Of a stretch of DNA of 64,000 nt, positions 1 to 8,295 are shown piece after piece (positions within the stretch are counted from its first letter, which is position 1; each line of letters begins with the position of its first letter). The notes under the pieces were generated by a model. It was not told the DNA's origin. It made no database searches and was given only the letters and a program-made list of their open reading frames with translations. Source of the DNA: Lysinibacillus piscis (GTDB lineage Bacteria; Bacillota; Bacilli; Bacillales_A; Planococcaceae). The translations under genes and the position numbers were made by a program. Where the stretch lies: NCBI RefSeq assembly GCF_026012395.1, contig NZ_BRZA01000002.1, forward strand, positions 186,001-250,000, in the 5' to 3' direction.

Positions 1-284
1 TCGTTGCTAAAAATGCCGAAGAGGCACTAGCTTATGACACAGAGGGCTGTATTTTAGTAACAATTGGCTCAGATAAAGACATGATGCCAGCATTGGAAAA
101 ATGCGCAGGCTTAATCACTGAAGAAGGTGGCTTAACAAGTCATGCAGCGGTTGTTGGATTGAGCTTAGGTATTCCAGTTATCGTTGGCGTAAAAGAAGCG
201 ACAGCACTGATTCGTCAAGGACAAGAAATTACAATGGACGCTGAAACAGGCGTTATTTATAAAGGACATGCAAGTGTGCTATAA
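1..284 (+). CDS. pyk: Pyruvate kinase, C-terminal part (cut by window edge)
   Basis: Only the last 94 or so codons are present; the gene begins before the window and its first complete codon is at 3. The peptide carries the motif [18 protein letters not shown], the signature of the PEP-utilising-enzyme mobile domain (histidine loop) that Bacillus-type pyruvate kinases have as an extra C-terminal domain. The enzyme converts phosphoenolpyruvate and ADP to pyruvate and ATP in glycolysis. A different enzyme of the PEP-utilising family is conceivable from this fragment alone, but the following fxsA and the general order match the B. subtilis pyk locus. An intrinsic terminator follows at once. Confidence 0.9.
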   Translation, partial: VAKNAEEALAYDTEGCILVTIGSDKDMMPALEKCAGLITEEGGLTSHAAVVGLSLGIPVIVGVKEATALIRQGQEITMDAETGVIYKGHASVL

Positions 285-290
285 CAAGAA

Positions 291-326
291 AAGCTCCAGT
301 ACGAAATTTGTACTGGAGCTTTTTGC
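291..326 (+). terminator. Intrinsic terminator after pyk
   Basis: A 12-bp perfect stem (291-302 with 310-321, loop of 7) is followed by a run of T. It lies 7 bases after the pyk stop codon and separates it from fxsA. Confidence 0.9.
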
Positions 327-408
327 ATGATACGATGCAACCAAATAGGGTATGATAACGTATAGAAGTAGAAAGGCTCACTTTATGGCATATTAGGAGG
401 AAAAATAG

Positions 409-798
409 ATGCGAAAAATAGTGTTTGGCTTTCTTGGCTATGTGTTACTAGAACTTGCATTGTTGATTGTTGTAGGAAAATTAATCGGTGTGCTACCAAC
501 TTTATTACTTGTTGTAGCAACGAGTGTACTTGGCATATATGTTGTGAAAAATAAAGGGATGAATTCTGTACGTTCCGTAAAACAAGCGCTAGAAAATAGG
601 GAAGCACCAGGCACAGCGATGGTAGATACAATGCTCAATTTTAGTGGTGGCTTTTTACTAGCATTGCCAGGTTTTTTAACGGATGTACTTGGTGTTTTAT
701 TACTTATGCCGATTTCACGTAAACTCTTCCAGCCAATCGTTTATTATTGGATGCGGAAAAAAATGAAACATAACCAAGTGATTATCGTTCAAAAATAG
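409..798 (+). CDS. fxsA: FxsA family membrane protein
   Basis: The 129-residue protein has a hydrophobic N-terminal hairpin (about residues 5-45), a short polar linker and another hydrophobic stretch (about 75-100) with a conserved FSGGFLLALPGFLTDVLG segment, typical of FxsA. In E. coli FxsA relieves phage T7 exclusion by F plasmid; its normal cellular role is unclear. An AGGAGG ribosome site lies about ten bases before the ATG. The last 17 bases overlap the 3' end of the convergent permease gene, so the two transcripts share complementary ends. Confidence 0.88.
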   Translation: MRKIVFGFLGYVLLELALLIVVGKLIGVLPTLLLVVATSVLGIYVVKNKGMNSVRSVKQALENREAPGTAMVDTMLNFSGGFLLALPGFLTDVLGVLLLMPISRKLFQPIVYYWMRKKMKHNQVIIVQK

Positions 799-1747
799 TA
801 TTTTCTTTTAATTTAACCGCTAAAAATAAAAGAATAGGACTTAGTAAAATACCGTAAAACCCAAATAATAAAATGGAGGCAGCACTGATGAAAAAGGTAT
901 GGAATGTACGTAATTGTAGCGTATTGGACCATAATAAAGAATCAGCTAGCTGCCTTGTTAATTGTACAAATAAATATAAAAATAAAATTGTTATACATAA
1001 AAAAGTATTGCCCTGCAAGTAAAAGTAAATGCTCATTGGAACAAGAAATACGCCGATACCGAAAAACGGTAACACATCAGCGAACGCAACGATAAAAGCT
1101 TTGACGATAGCTTGTTCAAATTGTAGCAAAATAAATCCAATACATAGAATAAACAGTGTGATGGTGAATAGTTGAAATTCAACAAATAAAAAGTAATGAA
1201 ATAGCTTCATCACTTTTGCAAAATGACCTTGCCATTCATGTCTAAATTTTTTGGGGGCATATTGAAAAAACCAGTAGCGAGATTTACGTGTTTCTAAGAG
1301 AGCGAAATAATAGGCGATAAAAAATATAAAAATCTCAATAACATGCTGCATGAAAATTTGAAAAAAATCTGCAGCATAGAGTAACACAGAATCGAATATA
1401 GAGAGAGACTTTTCTTTGATAAATTGGATAAGGATTGATTCATATTCATTGAAGAAAGAAAAGTTTTGTAGAATATCTTTGATTTCAGGGAAAACAAGCA
1501 CTACACTATTAATAGATAAAAGAATTAGCATAAAAATACATGCTACAATCAAAATTTCAACAACAAGAGCAGCTAGCCAATATGCCATTTTGCAATATTT
1601 ATGGAAAAATTGGATGATGGGATAGGTGGAATAGGATAAGAAAATAGCTAGTGCCACAGGGAGTACAAACCATAGTACGAGTAAGTATACGATGAAAAAT
1701 AAAGCACTTGTTATTTTATCAGAAGAAAAATATTTTATATTTCGCAT
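782..1747 (-). CDS. ytvI: AI-2E family (DUF20) permease, YtvI-like
   Basis: The 321-residue protein is strongly hydrophobic with about seven to eight membrane segments, including an N-terminal pair with LPVALAIFLSYSTYPIIQFF and a C-terminal group ending in FYGILLSPILLFLAVKL, the arrangement of the AI-2E/DUF20 exporter family. In B. subtilis the gene between fxsA and citZ is ytvI, a sporulation-associated membrane protein of this family. This copy is somewhat shorter than usual family members (about 350-370 residues). It is transcribed leftward and overlaps fxsA tail to tail by 17 bases. The substrate is unknown; the symbol rests on position and fold. Confidence 0.75.
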   Translation of the reverse strand: MRNIKYFSSDKITSALFFIVYLLVLWFVLPVALAIFLSYSTYPIIQFFHKYCKMAYWLAALVVEILIVACIFMLILLSINSVVLVFPEIKDILQNFSFFNEYESILIQFIKEKSLSIFDSVLLYAADFFQIFMQHVIEIFIFFIAYYFALLETRKSRYWFFQYAPKKFRHEWQGHFAKVMKLFHYFLFVEFQLFTITLFILCIGFILLQFEQAIVKAFIVAFADVLPFFGIGVFLVPMSIYFYLQGNTFLCITILFLYLFVQLTRQLADSLLWSNTLQLRTFHTFFISAASILLFGFYGILLSPILLFLAVKLKENTIFER

Positions 1748-1962
1748 CTCTTTCTATTTCGCCTCGTTTCAACAGAAGTTCTGTCAGCTCAATTTATTTG
1801 TAATTATTCATGCCAATGCTTACATATTGCCATAAAAATTTTTTTAGCATATCATAAATATCAGTAGTAACATTGATAGTCAATGAAAGATATGAAGAAA
1901 AGCATTGAAAATGAAGAAAAACTCTCTTTAGTGTACCTTTTTCTTTGTTTAGAGGTTTTTCA

Positions 1963-1991
1963 TTCACAAAGATGTCAAAAATGATTATAAT
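1963..1991 (+). promoter_or_regulatory. Putative sigma-A promoter for citZ-icd
   Basis: TTCACA at 1963-1968 and TATAAT at 1986-1991 are separated by 17 bases. It is the best sigma-A match upstream of citZ and would give an untranslated leader of about 290 nt that contains the structured element at 2053-2246. The AT-rich hexamers just before the gene (2254-2271) are too close to the start codon to act as its promoter. Confidence 0.55.
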
Positions 1992-1995
1992 AGCA

Positions 1996-2012
1996 ATGTA
2001 AGCGATTGACTG
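1996..2012 (+). promoter_or_regulatory. Candidate CcpA cre site at citZ transcription start
   Basis: The sequence ATGTAAGCGATTGACTG agrees with the cre consensus WTGNAANCGNWWNCAWW except at two positions of the right half. It lies immediately after the putative -10 box, where CcpA would block initiation. B. subtilis citZ is carbon-catabolite repressed, which makes the placement sensible; binding itself is inferred. Confidence 0.4.
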
Positions 2013-2052
2013 AATGGTTCGTAGAAATAAAAATCGTAGATACTACTTAATC

Positions 2053-2246
2053 AATTACGTTCCAGCGTAATTGTGTCTGGATTTTTTCGAGTTAGCTCGA
2101 AAAAGTTCTTTTTCAAAATCCATGACATCCATTGCAGTTTTTATCTTGGTTCAGTGGGCGTTTGGACACCCACTGAAAAGAGGGGAAGATAGGTTATTCA
2201 TCCATTTCCTGCAGAGGAAGGAATCTTCTACTGAACCAAGATAAAA
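2053..2246. repeat. Structured intergenic inverted-repeat element in the citZ leader
   Basis: Several nested palindromes lie in series. A 7-bp stem pairs 2053-2059 with 2066-2072. A 9-bp stem (2083-2091 with 2096-2104) sits inside a larger GGATTTT/AAAATCC pairing. Then 17-bp perfect outer arms (2139-2155 with 2230-2246, core TTATCTTGGTTCAGT) enclose an 8-bp hairpin (2151-2158 with 2169-2176). No reading frame is visible. A related sequence ending in AATCAAGATAAA lies before lysC (63833-63851), so this is probably a dispersed repeat family and not a citZ-specific riboswitch. Confidence 0.6.
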
Positions 2247-2291
2247 TTAAGTATTTACACTATAGTATAAGATATGAGGGAGCGATTATTT

Positions 2292-3407
2292 ATGTCAGCA
2301 ACTAAAGGTTTAGAAGGTATCGTAGCAGCGGAATCTAAAATTAGTTCAATTATTGATGACACACTTACATATGTTGGGTACGACATTGATGATTTAGCAG
2401 ATAATGCAACATTTGAAGAAGTCATTTATTTATTATGGCACACACGTTTGCCAAAACAGGATGAGCTAGCTGAATTGAAACAACAATTAGCAGACAACAT
2501 GGCGATTCCACAAGCAATTATCGATCAATTTAAAACATACCCACTTGCAACAGTGCATCCAATGGCGGTACTTCGCACGGCGGTATCTTTACTTGGCGTA
2601 TTTGATGATGAAGCAGATGTGATGACACCAGAAGCAAACTATCGTAAAGCAATTCGTTTACAAGCGAAAATTGCTACAGTTGTAACAGCATTCTCACGTA
2701 TCCGTAAAGGATTGGAGCCAGTTGCACCGAAACCAGAATTGGGCTATGCAGCAAACTTCTTATACATGTTAAAAGGCGTAGAGCCAGCAGAAATTGAAGT
2801 GGAAGCGTTCAACAAAGCATTAGTATTACATGCAGACCACGAATTGAATGCGTCTACATTTACAGCACGTGTATGTGTAGCGACATTATCTGACGTTTAT
2901 TCTGGTGTAACAGCAGCAATCGGCGCATTAAAAGGACCACTTCACGGTGGAGCAAATGAGCAAGTAATGAACATGCTAACAGAAATCGGTTCACTTGATA
3001 ATGTAGAAGCATGGGTACAAAATAAATTAGACAATAAAGAAAAAATTATGGGCTTTGGTCACCGTGTGTATCGTAAAGGCGACCCACGTGCACCACATTT
3101 ACGTGTAATGTCTGAAAAACTAACAAAATTAACTGGTAAACCAGAGCTTTATGAAATGTCTGTGAAAATTCATGACATGATTGTAGAGCAAAAGAACTTA
3201 CCAGCAAATGTCGATTTCTTCTCTGCGTCAGTATATGATTCATTAGGTATCGATCATGACTTATTCACACCAATTTTTGCCGTATCTCGTACATCAGGTT
3301 GGGTAGCACATATTTTAGAACAATATGCAAACAACCGTTTAATTCGTCCACGTGCAGAGTATGTTGGACCAGGTATGCAGAAATATGTTCCAATCAGCGA
3401 GCGTTAA
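2292..3407 (+). CDS. citZ: Citrate synthase
   Basis: The 371-residue product condenses oxaloacetate with acetyl-CoA, the entry step of the TCA cycle. It shows the family segments HADHELNASTF, GPLHGGANE, GFGHRVYRKGDPRA and the C-terminal RPRAEYVGP, and matches B. subtilis CitZ along its length. An in-frame ATG at 2274 would add six residues, but the GAGGGAG ribosome site at 2275-2281 lies inside that extension and is correctly spaced for 2292, so the start MSATKGLEG is chosen. icd follows 80 bases later and the two probably form an operon. Confidence 0.96.
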   Translation: MSATKGLEGIVAAESKISSIIDDTLTYVGYDIDDLADNATFEEVIYLLWHTRLPKQDELAELKQQLADNMAIPQAIIDQFKTYPLATVHPMAVLRTAVSLLGVFDDEADVMTPEANYRKAIRLQAKIATVVTAFSRIRKGLEPVAPKPELGYAANFLYMLKGVEPAEIEVEAFNKALVLHADHELNASTFTARVCVATLSDVYSGVTAAIGALKGPLHGGANEQVMNMLTEIGSLDNVEAWVQNKLDNKEKIMGFGHRVYRKGDPRAPHLRVMSEKLTKLTGKPELYEMSVKIHDMIVEQKNLPANVDFFSASVYDSLGIDHDLFTPIFAVSRTSGWVAHILEQYANNRLIRPRAEYVGPGMQKYVPISER

Positions 3408-3487
3408 TACTAAAAATATGCTAAAATATTTAGGACTGTATAGCTTTACATGCAGTCCTATGATTATGACTTTAGGAGGCAACAGCA

Positions 3488-4750
3488 ATGTCAAACAAAA
3501 TTGTAGTTGAAAATGGCGTACTTAACGTGCCAAATAACCCAGTAATTCCTTTCATCGAAGGTGATGGTATTGGTCCAGATATTTGGGCTGCAGCATCACG
3601 TGTTATCGACGCAGCAGTAGAAAAAGCGTACAATGGTGAAAAGAAAATCGAATGGTTAGAAGTTCTAGCTGGTGAAAAAGCATTCAACCAAACAGGTGAA
3701 TGGTTACCACAAGAAACTTTAGACAAAATTGACGAATATTTAATCGCTATTAAAGGGCCTCTTACTACACCAATCGGTGGCGGTATCCGTTCATTAAACG
3801 TAGCATTACGTCAAGAGCTTGACCTATACGTATGCTTACGTCCAGTTCGTCACTTTGACGGAGTACCTTCTCCAGTAAAACGTCCAGAAGATGTGGACAT
3901 GGTTATTTTCCGTGAAAACACAGAAGATATTTATGCAGGTATCGAATATAAAGCTGGTTCAGATGAACAAAAGAAATTATTAAACTTCTTACAAACTGAG
4001 CTAGGCGTGAACAAAATTCGCTTCCCAGAAACTTCAGGTTTAGGTATTAAACCAGTATCACAAGAAGGTACAGAGCGTTTAGTACGTGCAGCGATTGAAT
4101 ATGCAATTAAGCACAACAAACCATCTGTGACTTTAGTACACAAAGGGAACATCATGAAATTCACTGAAGGTGGTTTCAAACAATGGGGTTATGATTTAGC
4201 TGAAAAAGAATTCGGCGATCAAACATTCACATGGAACCAATACGATGCAATTAAAGCAGAGCAAGGTGAAGCGGCTGCGAATGAAGCACAAGCAAAAGCT
4301 GTTGCTGAAGGCAAAATCATTGTAAAAGATTCAATCGCTGATATTTTCTTACAACAAATTTTAACACGTCCAACTGAGTTCGATGTTGTAGCAACAATGA
4401 ACTTAAATGGTGACTATATTTCTGATGCACTAGCTGCACAAGTTGGTGGTATTGGTATTGCACCAGGTGCGAACATTAACTATGTAACAGGACATGCTAT
4501 TTTTGAAGCTACACATGGTACTGCACCAAAATATGCTGGTTTAGATAAAGTAAACCCATCTTCAGTATTGCTTTCAGGCGTATTAATGCTTGAACATTTA
4601 GGTTGGCAAGAAGCTGCTGATCTTGTGACAGCATCTGTTGAGAAAACAATTTCTTCTAAAGTCGTAACGTATGACTTTGCTCGTTTAATGGACGGCGCAA
4701 CAGAAGTAAAATGCTCTGAATTCGCAAACGAGTTAATCAAAAATCTATAA
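3488..4750 (+). CDS. icd: Isocitrate dehydrogenase (NADP+)
   Basis: The 420-residue enzyme oxidatively decarboxylates isocitrate to 2-oxoglutarate. Family marks include [13 protein letters not shown] near the N-terminus, the substrate segment [25 protein letters not shown], the metal-binding [22 protein letters not shown] and the coenzyme loop [12 protein letters not shown]. An AGGAGG site precedes the ATG by about nine bases. It follows citZ as in B. subtilis, but the mdh gene that usually comes third is not here; an intrinsic terminator closes the unit directly after icd. Confidence 0.96.
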   Translation: MSNKIVVENGVLNVPNNPVIPFIEGDGIGPDIWAAASRVIDAAVEKAYNGEKKIEWLEVLAGEKAFNQTGEWLPQETLDKIDEYLIAIKGPLTTPIGGGIRSLNVALRQELDLYVCLRPVRHFDGVPSPVKRPEDVDMVIFRENTEDIYAGIEYKAGSDEQKKLLNFLQTELGVNKIRFPETSGLGIKPVSQEGTERLVRAAIEYAIKHNKPSVTLVHKGNIMKFTEGGFKQWGYDLAEKEFGDQTFTWNQYDAIKAEQGEAAANEAQAKAVAEGKIIVKDSIADIFLQQILTRPTEFDVVATMNLNGDYISDALAAQVGGIGIAPGANINYVTGHAIFEATHGTAPKYAGLDKVNPSSVLLSGVLMLEHLGWQEAADLVTASVEKTISSKVVTYDFARLMDGATEVKCSEFANELIKNL

Positions 4751-4757
4751 GATAAAT

Positions 4758-4792
4758 AAACCGAGCAAAGTTGATACTTGCTCGGTTTTTAT
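4758..4792 (+). terminator. Intrinsic terminator after icd
   Basis: An 11-bp stem (4758-4768 with 4778-4788, AAACCGAGCAA) is followed by a T-run. It ends the citZ-icd unit. Confidence 0.9.
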
Positions 4793-4879
4793 TTTGCTCT
4801 AGCGTAATTGATATTTGTACTTTACATATAAAATTGTTACTATGGAAGTAGTTATGATAGAAAAGGGGTTGGCATATCG

Positions 4880-5320
4880 TTGTTGCACAAAAACAGCAAA
4901 ATGGGTCTGACAATTGATAAAATTGTTATCGGTGAAAAAATTCATCTGACAGAAAAAATAGAGGATAAAGATTTATTACTTTATTTAGGGCTAACAAATG
5001 ATAATAATCCATTGTATATCCAACATGACTATGCGGCGTTAACACCATTTCAAAAACCGATTGTTCCGACAATTATGCTAAATGGAATTATTACATCGGC
5101 CGTATCGAAATACATGCCTGGACCAGGTGCACATATTATTGAGCAACATTTCACATATGCAGAACCACTTTATCATTATGAATTATTTCATACGGTATTA
5201 GAGGTAACCGAAGTCGATCAAGCACATAATAGAATGACGGTATCTGTACATTCTTATAATGAGCAGGAAAAAACGATTTTGACGGGTACATTACTCGTTA
5301 TACCACCACAAGTAGTATAG
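4880..5320 (+). CDS. MaoC-like hot-dog fold protein
   Basis: The 146-residue protein has the MaoC/(R)-specific enoyl-CoA hydratase pattern: a short lead-in, the hydratase motif region LGLTNDNNPLYIQ (residues 37-49) and a C-terminal beta-rich half. The catalytic Asp (D41) is present, but the His that normally completes the D-x-N-P-L-H motif is a Tyr (Y46), so hydratase activity is doubtful. The start is a TTG with AAAAGGGG 11 bases upstream; the alternative ATG at 4901 has a poorer site. It stands where mdh is found in B. subtilis and is followed closely by phoP, with which it may be cotranscribed. Substrate unknown. Confidence 0.75.
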   Translation: MLHKNSKMGLTIDKIVIGEKIHLTEKIEDKDLLLYLGLTNDNNPLYIQHDYAALTPFQKPIVPTIMLNGIITSAVSKYMPGPGAHIIEQHFTYAEPLYHYELFHTVLEVTEVDQAHNRMTVSVHSYNEQEKTILTGTLLVIPPQVV

Positions 5321-5376
5321 ACGTCCTGCACGATTTGAGATGGGGGTTTCAAATCATTTATGGAGGCAATATAACA

Positions 5377-6093
5377 ATGACAAAAACGATTTTAGTGGTA
5401 GAAGATGAACATTCGATTGCAACATTATTAAAATATAATTTAGAGCAGGCTGGTTACATCGTAGAAACGGCAGCAGATGGTCAAACAGGCCTACAAAAAG
5501 CAATCGAACTGCAACCAGATTTGCTACTGTTAGATTTGATGCTACCAAAGCTCGATGGTATGGAAGTTTGTAAGCAACTTCGTCAGCAACGCATTAATAC
5601 ACCCATCATTATGCTAACAGCAAAAGATGATGAATTTGATAAAGTGCTTGGCCTTGAGCTAGGGGCAGATGATTATATGACGAAGCCATTTAGTCCACGT
5701 GAAGTATTGGCTCGTGTCAAAGCCGTTTTAAGACGTTTTACACAAAATGTCGTCGTAGAAGAAAAAGAAGATACACAAGAAAAATTATATGAATTTGGTC
5801 ATTTACGTGTCTATCCAGAGCGCTTTGAAGTATTTTTAGATGATGAGCCATTGGAATTTACGCCAAAGGAATTTGAGCTACTGCTCTATTTACTTGATAA
5901 TAAAAACCGTGTTTTAACACGTGATCAGCTATTGAGCGCTGTTTGGAAATATGATTTCGCTGGTGATACACGAATTGTCGATGTGCATATTAGCCATCTA
6001 CGTGACAAAATTGAGGAAAATAGTCGTAAACCAATGTTTATCAAAACAATTCGTGGACTTGGTTATAAATTCGAGGAGCCAAAAACGACATGA
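5377..6093 (+). CDS. phoP: Phosphate-response regulator PhoP (OmpR family)
   Basis: The 238-residue protein has a receiver domain (about residues 3-118) with acidic pocket E9/D10, phospho-acceptor D53 in LLLLDLMLPK, and MTKPFSP around residue 103, then a winged-helix DNA-binding domain with EFTPKEFELLLYLL and IRGLGYKF. It should activate Pho-regulon genes when phosphorylated by the adjacent kinase. The ATG at 5377 is preceded by GGAGG (5362-5366); an upstream TTG at 5335 is in frame but would add residues absent from the family. The 3' end overlaps phoR by four bases (ATGA), indicating translational coupling. Confidence 0.93.
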   Translation: MTKTILVVEDEHSIATLLKYNLEQAGYIVETAADGQTGLQKAIELQPDLLLLDLMLPKLDGMEVCKQLRQQRINTPIIMLTAKDDEFDKVLGLELGADDYMTKPFSPREVLARVKAVLRRFTQNVVVEEKEDTQEKLYEFGHLRVYPERFEVFLDDEPLEFTPKEFELLLYLLDNKNRVLTRDQLLSAVWKYDFAGDTRIVDVHISHLRDKIEENSRKPMFIKTIRGLGYKFEEPKTT

Positions 6094-7613
6094 AATCAAT
6101 GAGTAATCGTCTGTTTTTGAGATTCGTGTTGATACTTGGTACGATACTAGCTGTCCTAATGATTGTTATAGGCCAGCTTTTTCCTATTTATTTAGAACAA
6201 TCTAGTTCACAAATACAAACAGCTATCAACCAAATCACGGATGAGCGACACATCACATTATCCAAAGAAGAAAAGGTAGCGTTAAATGTTTTTCACAATA
6301 GTGCTTCGAAAGATATATTATTGGATGCAATTAGCGAAAAAGTAAACATTACCTTGTTTGTTTTATTTTTCATTACACTTGTATTGATAGCGATTATTAG
6401 TCGTTATATGATTCGTGACTTTATCGCACCTATTGATAATGTGACAGAAACGGCTTTGGAGCTAGCAAAAGGCAATTACCGAGCTCGGGCACATGAAAGC
6501 GAATATGATCGCACAATGCCATTAAGTCATTCCATTAATATTTTAGCAAGGAACTTACAAGACATTACGACCGTTCGTGAAGTAGAGGAAGAACGATTAA
6601 AAACATTGATTGAAAATATGGGAAGCTCACTCATGATGATTGGACGAGAGGGCAATATTTCGATTGTTAATCGTGTATTTTTAAATCATTTTGATATACA
6701 GCTTGAAAATGTGCAAGGTAGAGTTTTCCGCACAGTAGGCTTACCTGCAACATTAGAGCAATTTATCGATCATGTATTTTTAACTGAAAAACCATATCGT
6801 CAGCAGTTAAAAATGGAAATTCAGCAGGAGCTACATCATCATGATGTCTATGGTGCACCTGTTATTGGAGACCATGGACGCTGGCTAGGTGTTGTGATTG
6901 TTATGCATGATATTACGGAGTTGATTCGCCTTGAGCAAATTCGTAAAGATTTTGTAGCGAATGTCTCACATGAATTGCGTACACCTGTGACGTCGATTAA
7001 AGGTTTTTCGGAGACGTTGCTCGATGGTGCATATAAAGATGAGCCGATGCTATTATCCTTTTTAGAAATTATGCATAAGGAAAGTAATCGTCTGCAAATG
7101 TTGATTCAAGATTTATTGGAGCTATCTAAAATCGAACAGCATGGCTTTACCGTTAACCTGATGCCAATGGGCTTACAAGATGTGTTGATTCGAGCAGTAG
7201 AGCTGACAGGACCACGCTTAGATGAGAAAGATATGAATTTCCAAGTGGAGATGGAGCATGATGTGCAGGTGATGGGCGACGTGAATCGTTTAATCCAAAT
7301 TGCCACGAATTTAATTACGAATGCCATTACCTATTCTCCAGAGGATACAACGATTACGATTCGTTTAAAGGAAAATGCCACTCATGGTATTATCGAAATT
7401 GAGGATCAAGGAATAGGTATTGAAAAACATGAAATTGCACGTGTTTTTGAACGTTTCTATCGGGTAGACCGTGCAAGAAGTCGCAATTCAGGTGGGACAG
7501 GGCTAGGCTTGGCGATTGTGAAACATTTAGTAGAGGCACATCATGGACGCATTCAAGTAGTGAGCGAAGTGGGTGTCGGCACAAAGATGATTGTTTGCAT
7601 TCCAAAAACTTAA
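6090..7613 (+). CDS. phoR: Phosphate-sensing histidine kinase PhoR
   Basis: The 507-residue membrane kinase has two membrane segments (about 10-33 and 88-106) flanking a short extracellular loop, a HAMP linker, a PAS domain (about 165-280), the dimerisation/phospho-acceptor motif with H294 in NVSHELRTPV, and a HATPase domain with N411, the G1 box EDQGIGIEK and the G2 box GGTGLGLA (468-475). It is shorter than B. subtilis PhoR (about 579) mainly because the extracellular region is small, which suggests less external sensing. It is coupled to phoP by a 4-base overlap. Confidence 0.92.
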   Translation: MKSMSNRLFLRFVLILGTILAVLMIVIGQLFPIYLEQSSSQIQTAINQITDERHITLSKEEKVALNVFHNSASKDILLDAISEKVNITLFVLFFITLVLIAIISRYMIRDFIAPIDNVTETALELAKGNYRARAHESEYDRTMPLSHSINILARNLQDITTVREVEEERLKTLIENMGSSLMMIGREGNISIVNRVFLNHFDIQLENVQGRVFRTVGLPATLEQFIDHVFLTEKPYRQQLKMEIQQELHHHDVYGAPVIGDHGRWLGVVIVMHDITELIRLEQIRKDFVANVSHELRTPVTSIKGFSETLLDGAYKDEPMLLSFLEIMHKESNRLQMLIQDLLELSKIEQHGFTVNLMPMGLQDVLIRAVELTGPRLDEKDMNFQVEMEHDVQVMGDVNRLIQIATNLITNAITYSPEDTTITIRLKENATHGIIEIEDQGIGIEKHEIARVFERFYRVDRARSRNSGGTGLGLAIVKHLVEAHHGRIQVVSEVGVGTKMIVCIPKT

Positions 7614-7722
7614 CAAATTCTTTACAATATCCACACATGCTATTCATAATGAGGCGATATACTGTTCAAGTAGAAACCCCCCTGTAGATGTGATGGATAC
7701 ATATACGTGAATATCATAATTT

Positions 7723-7762
7723 GAAAAAACTACCTCCTAAGTTACTTAGGGGGTAGTTTTTT
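7723..7762. terminator. Hairpin terminator shared by phoR and the converging lipoprotein remnant
   Basis: AACTACC-type arms (about 7726-7739 with 7745-7758, one mismatch) end in a T-run on the plus strand and are preceded by an A-run, so it can work in both directions. It lies at the 3' end of the broken minus-strand gene. Confidence 0.75.
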
Positions 7763-8040
7763 ATAATAGTCATCAACAATTGGCAATAGCTCAGGTGTTG
7801 TGTCATAGTAGGCTTTGTCAATTTTCTGTAGTGTAAATACAATCGCATTGGTTAGTTGTAGAAAGACTTCAATTGCTTCTTTATCTGCCACCATTTTTGC
7901 TCTCCCATACTGCCATGCACAATCATGATTTGCTCAATATTTTCTAATTCTGCATCTGTATAAAATGCCTGTAATGTTTATGTTGGTGCAGAGCAAGCTA
8001 CTAAATAAGAAAAGCTAATGAAAAAAATAAGTCACTTCAT
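7742..8040 (-). pseudogene. Broken lipoprotein gene
   Basis: Reading the minus strand from an ATG at 8040, preceded by a good AAGGAGAT ribosome site, gives a lipoprotein-type start (FFISFSYLVACSAP, lipobox LVAC). It is interrupted by a TGA at codon 3 and a TAA just after the lipobox. A frameshift near the middle then moves the reading into the frame KMVADKEAIEVFLQLTNAIV, which continues to LPIVDDYYKKLPPK and a stop at 7742. Total length is 299 nt, not a multiple of three. The intact ancestor would have been a small lipoprotein of about 98 residues; the family is not recognised. The gene is clearly inactive. Confidence 0.7.
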
Positions 8041-8090
8041 TTTCAATCTCCTTTATGATTAAATATACGGTATTTGTATAAAGTGAACAT

Positions 8091-8217
8091 TCAATCGGTG
8101 GGAGTTTTCCTCATCCCCACCGATTGATAGTTTCACCAACCTTAGTTTTTACAGGCTGTTGATCTCCACTTATACATTTCTATTTCCTATTTTGCAGTGA
8201 GGGGTCTTACAGCCTGT
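8091..8217. repeat. Two-part inverted-repeat element upstream of hflK
   Basis: A perfect 12-bp palindrome (TCAATCGGTGGG, 8091-8102 with 8116-8127, 13-nt loop) is followed by a second pair of 9-bp arms (ACAGGCTGT at 8151-8159 with ACAGCCTGT at 8209-8217). No coding potential is seen and no T-run follows, so it is not a simple terminator. It looks like a dispersed intergenic repeat or a structured leader of hflKC. Confidence 0.55.
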
Positions 8218-8295
8218 TAATATGGGATAAAATTTGAAACTTTCAGCCAAGTAGTCCGTAAATAGATAGTAATCATAGTGGAGGAGGAACAAAAA

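Noticed and set aside
904..1095. Plus-strand frame opposite the ytvI-like gene
   Set aside because: Shadow of the membrane protein frame; no start signals.
2254..2271. TTTACA and TATAAG hexamers as the citZ promoter
   Set aside because: Spacing is wrong and the start would fall on the ribosome site; the upstream TTCACA/TATAAT pair is better.
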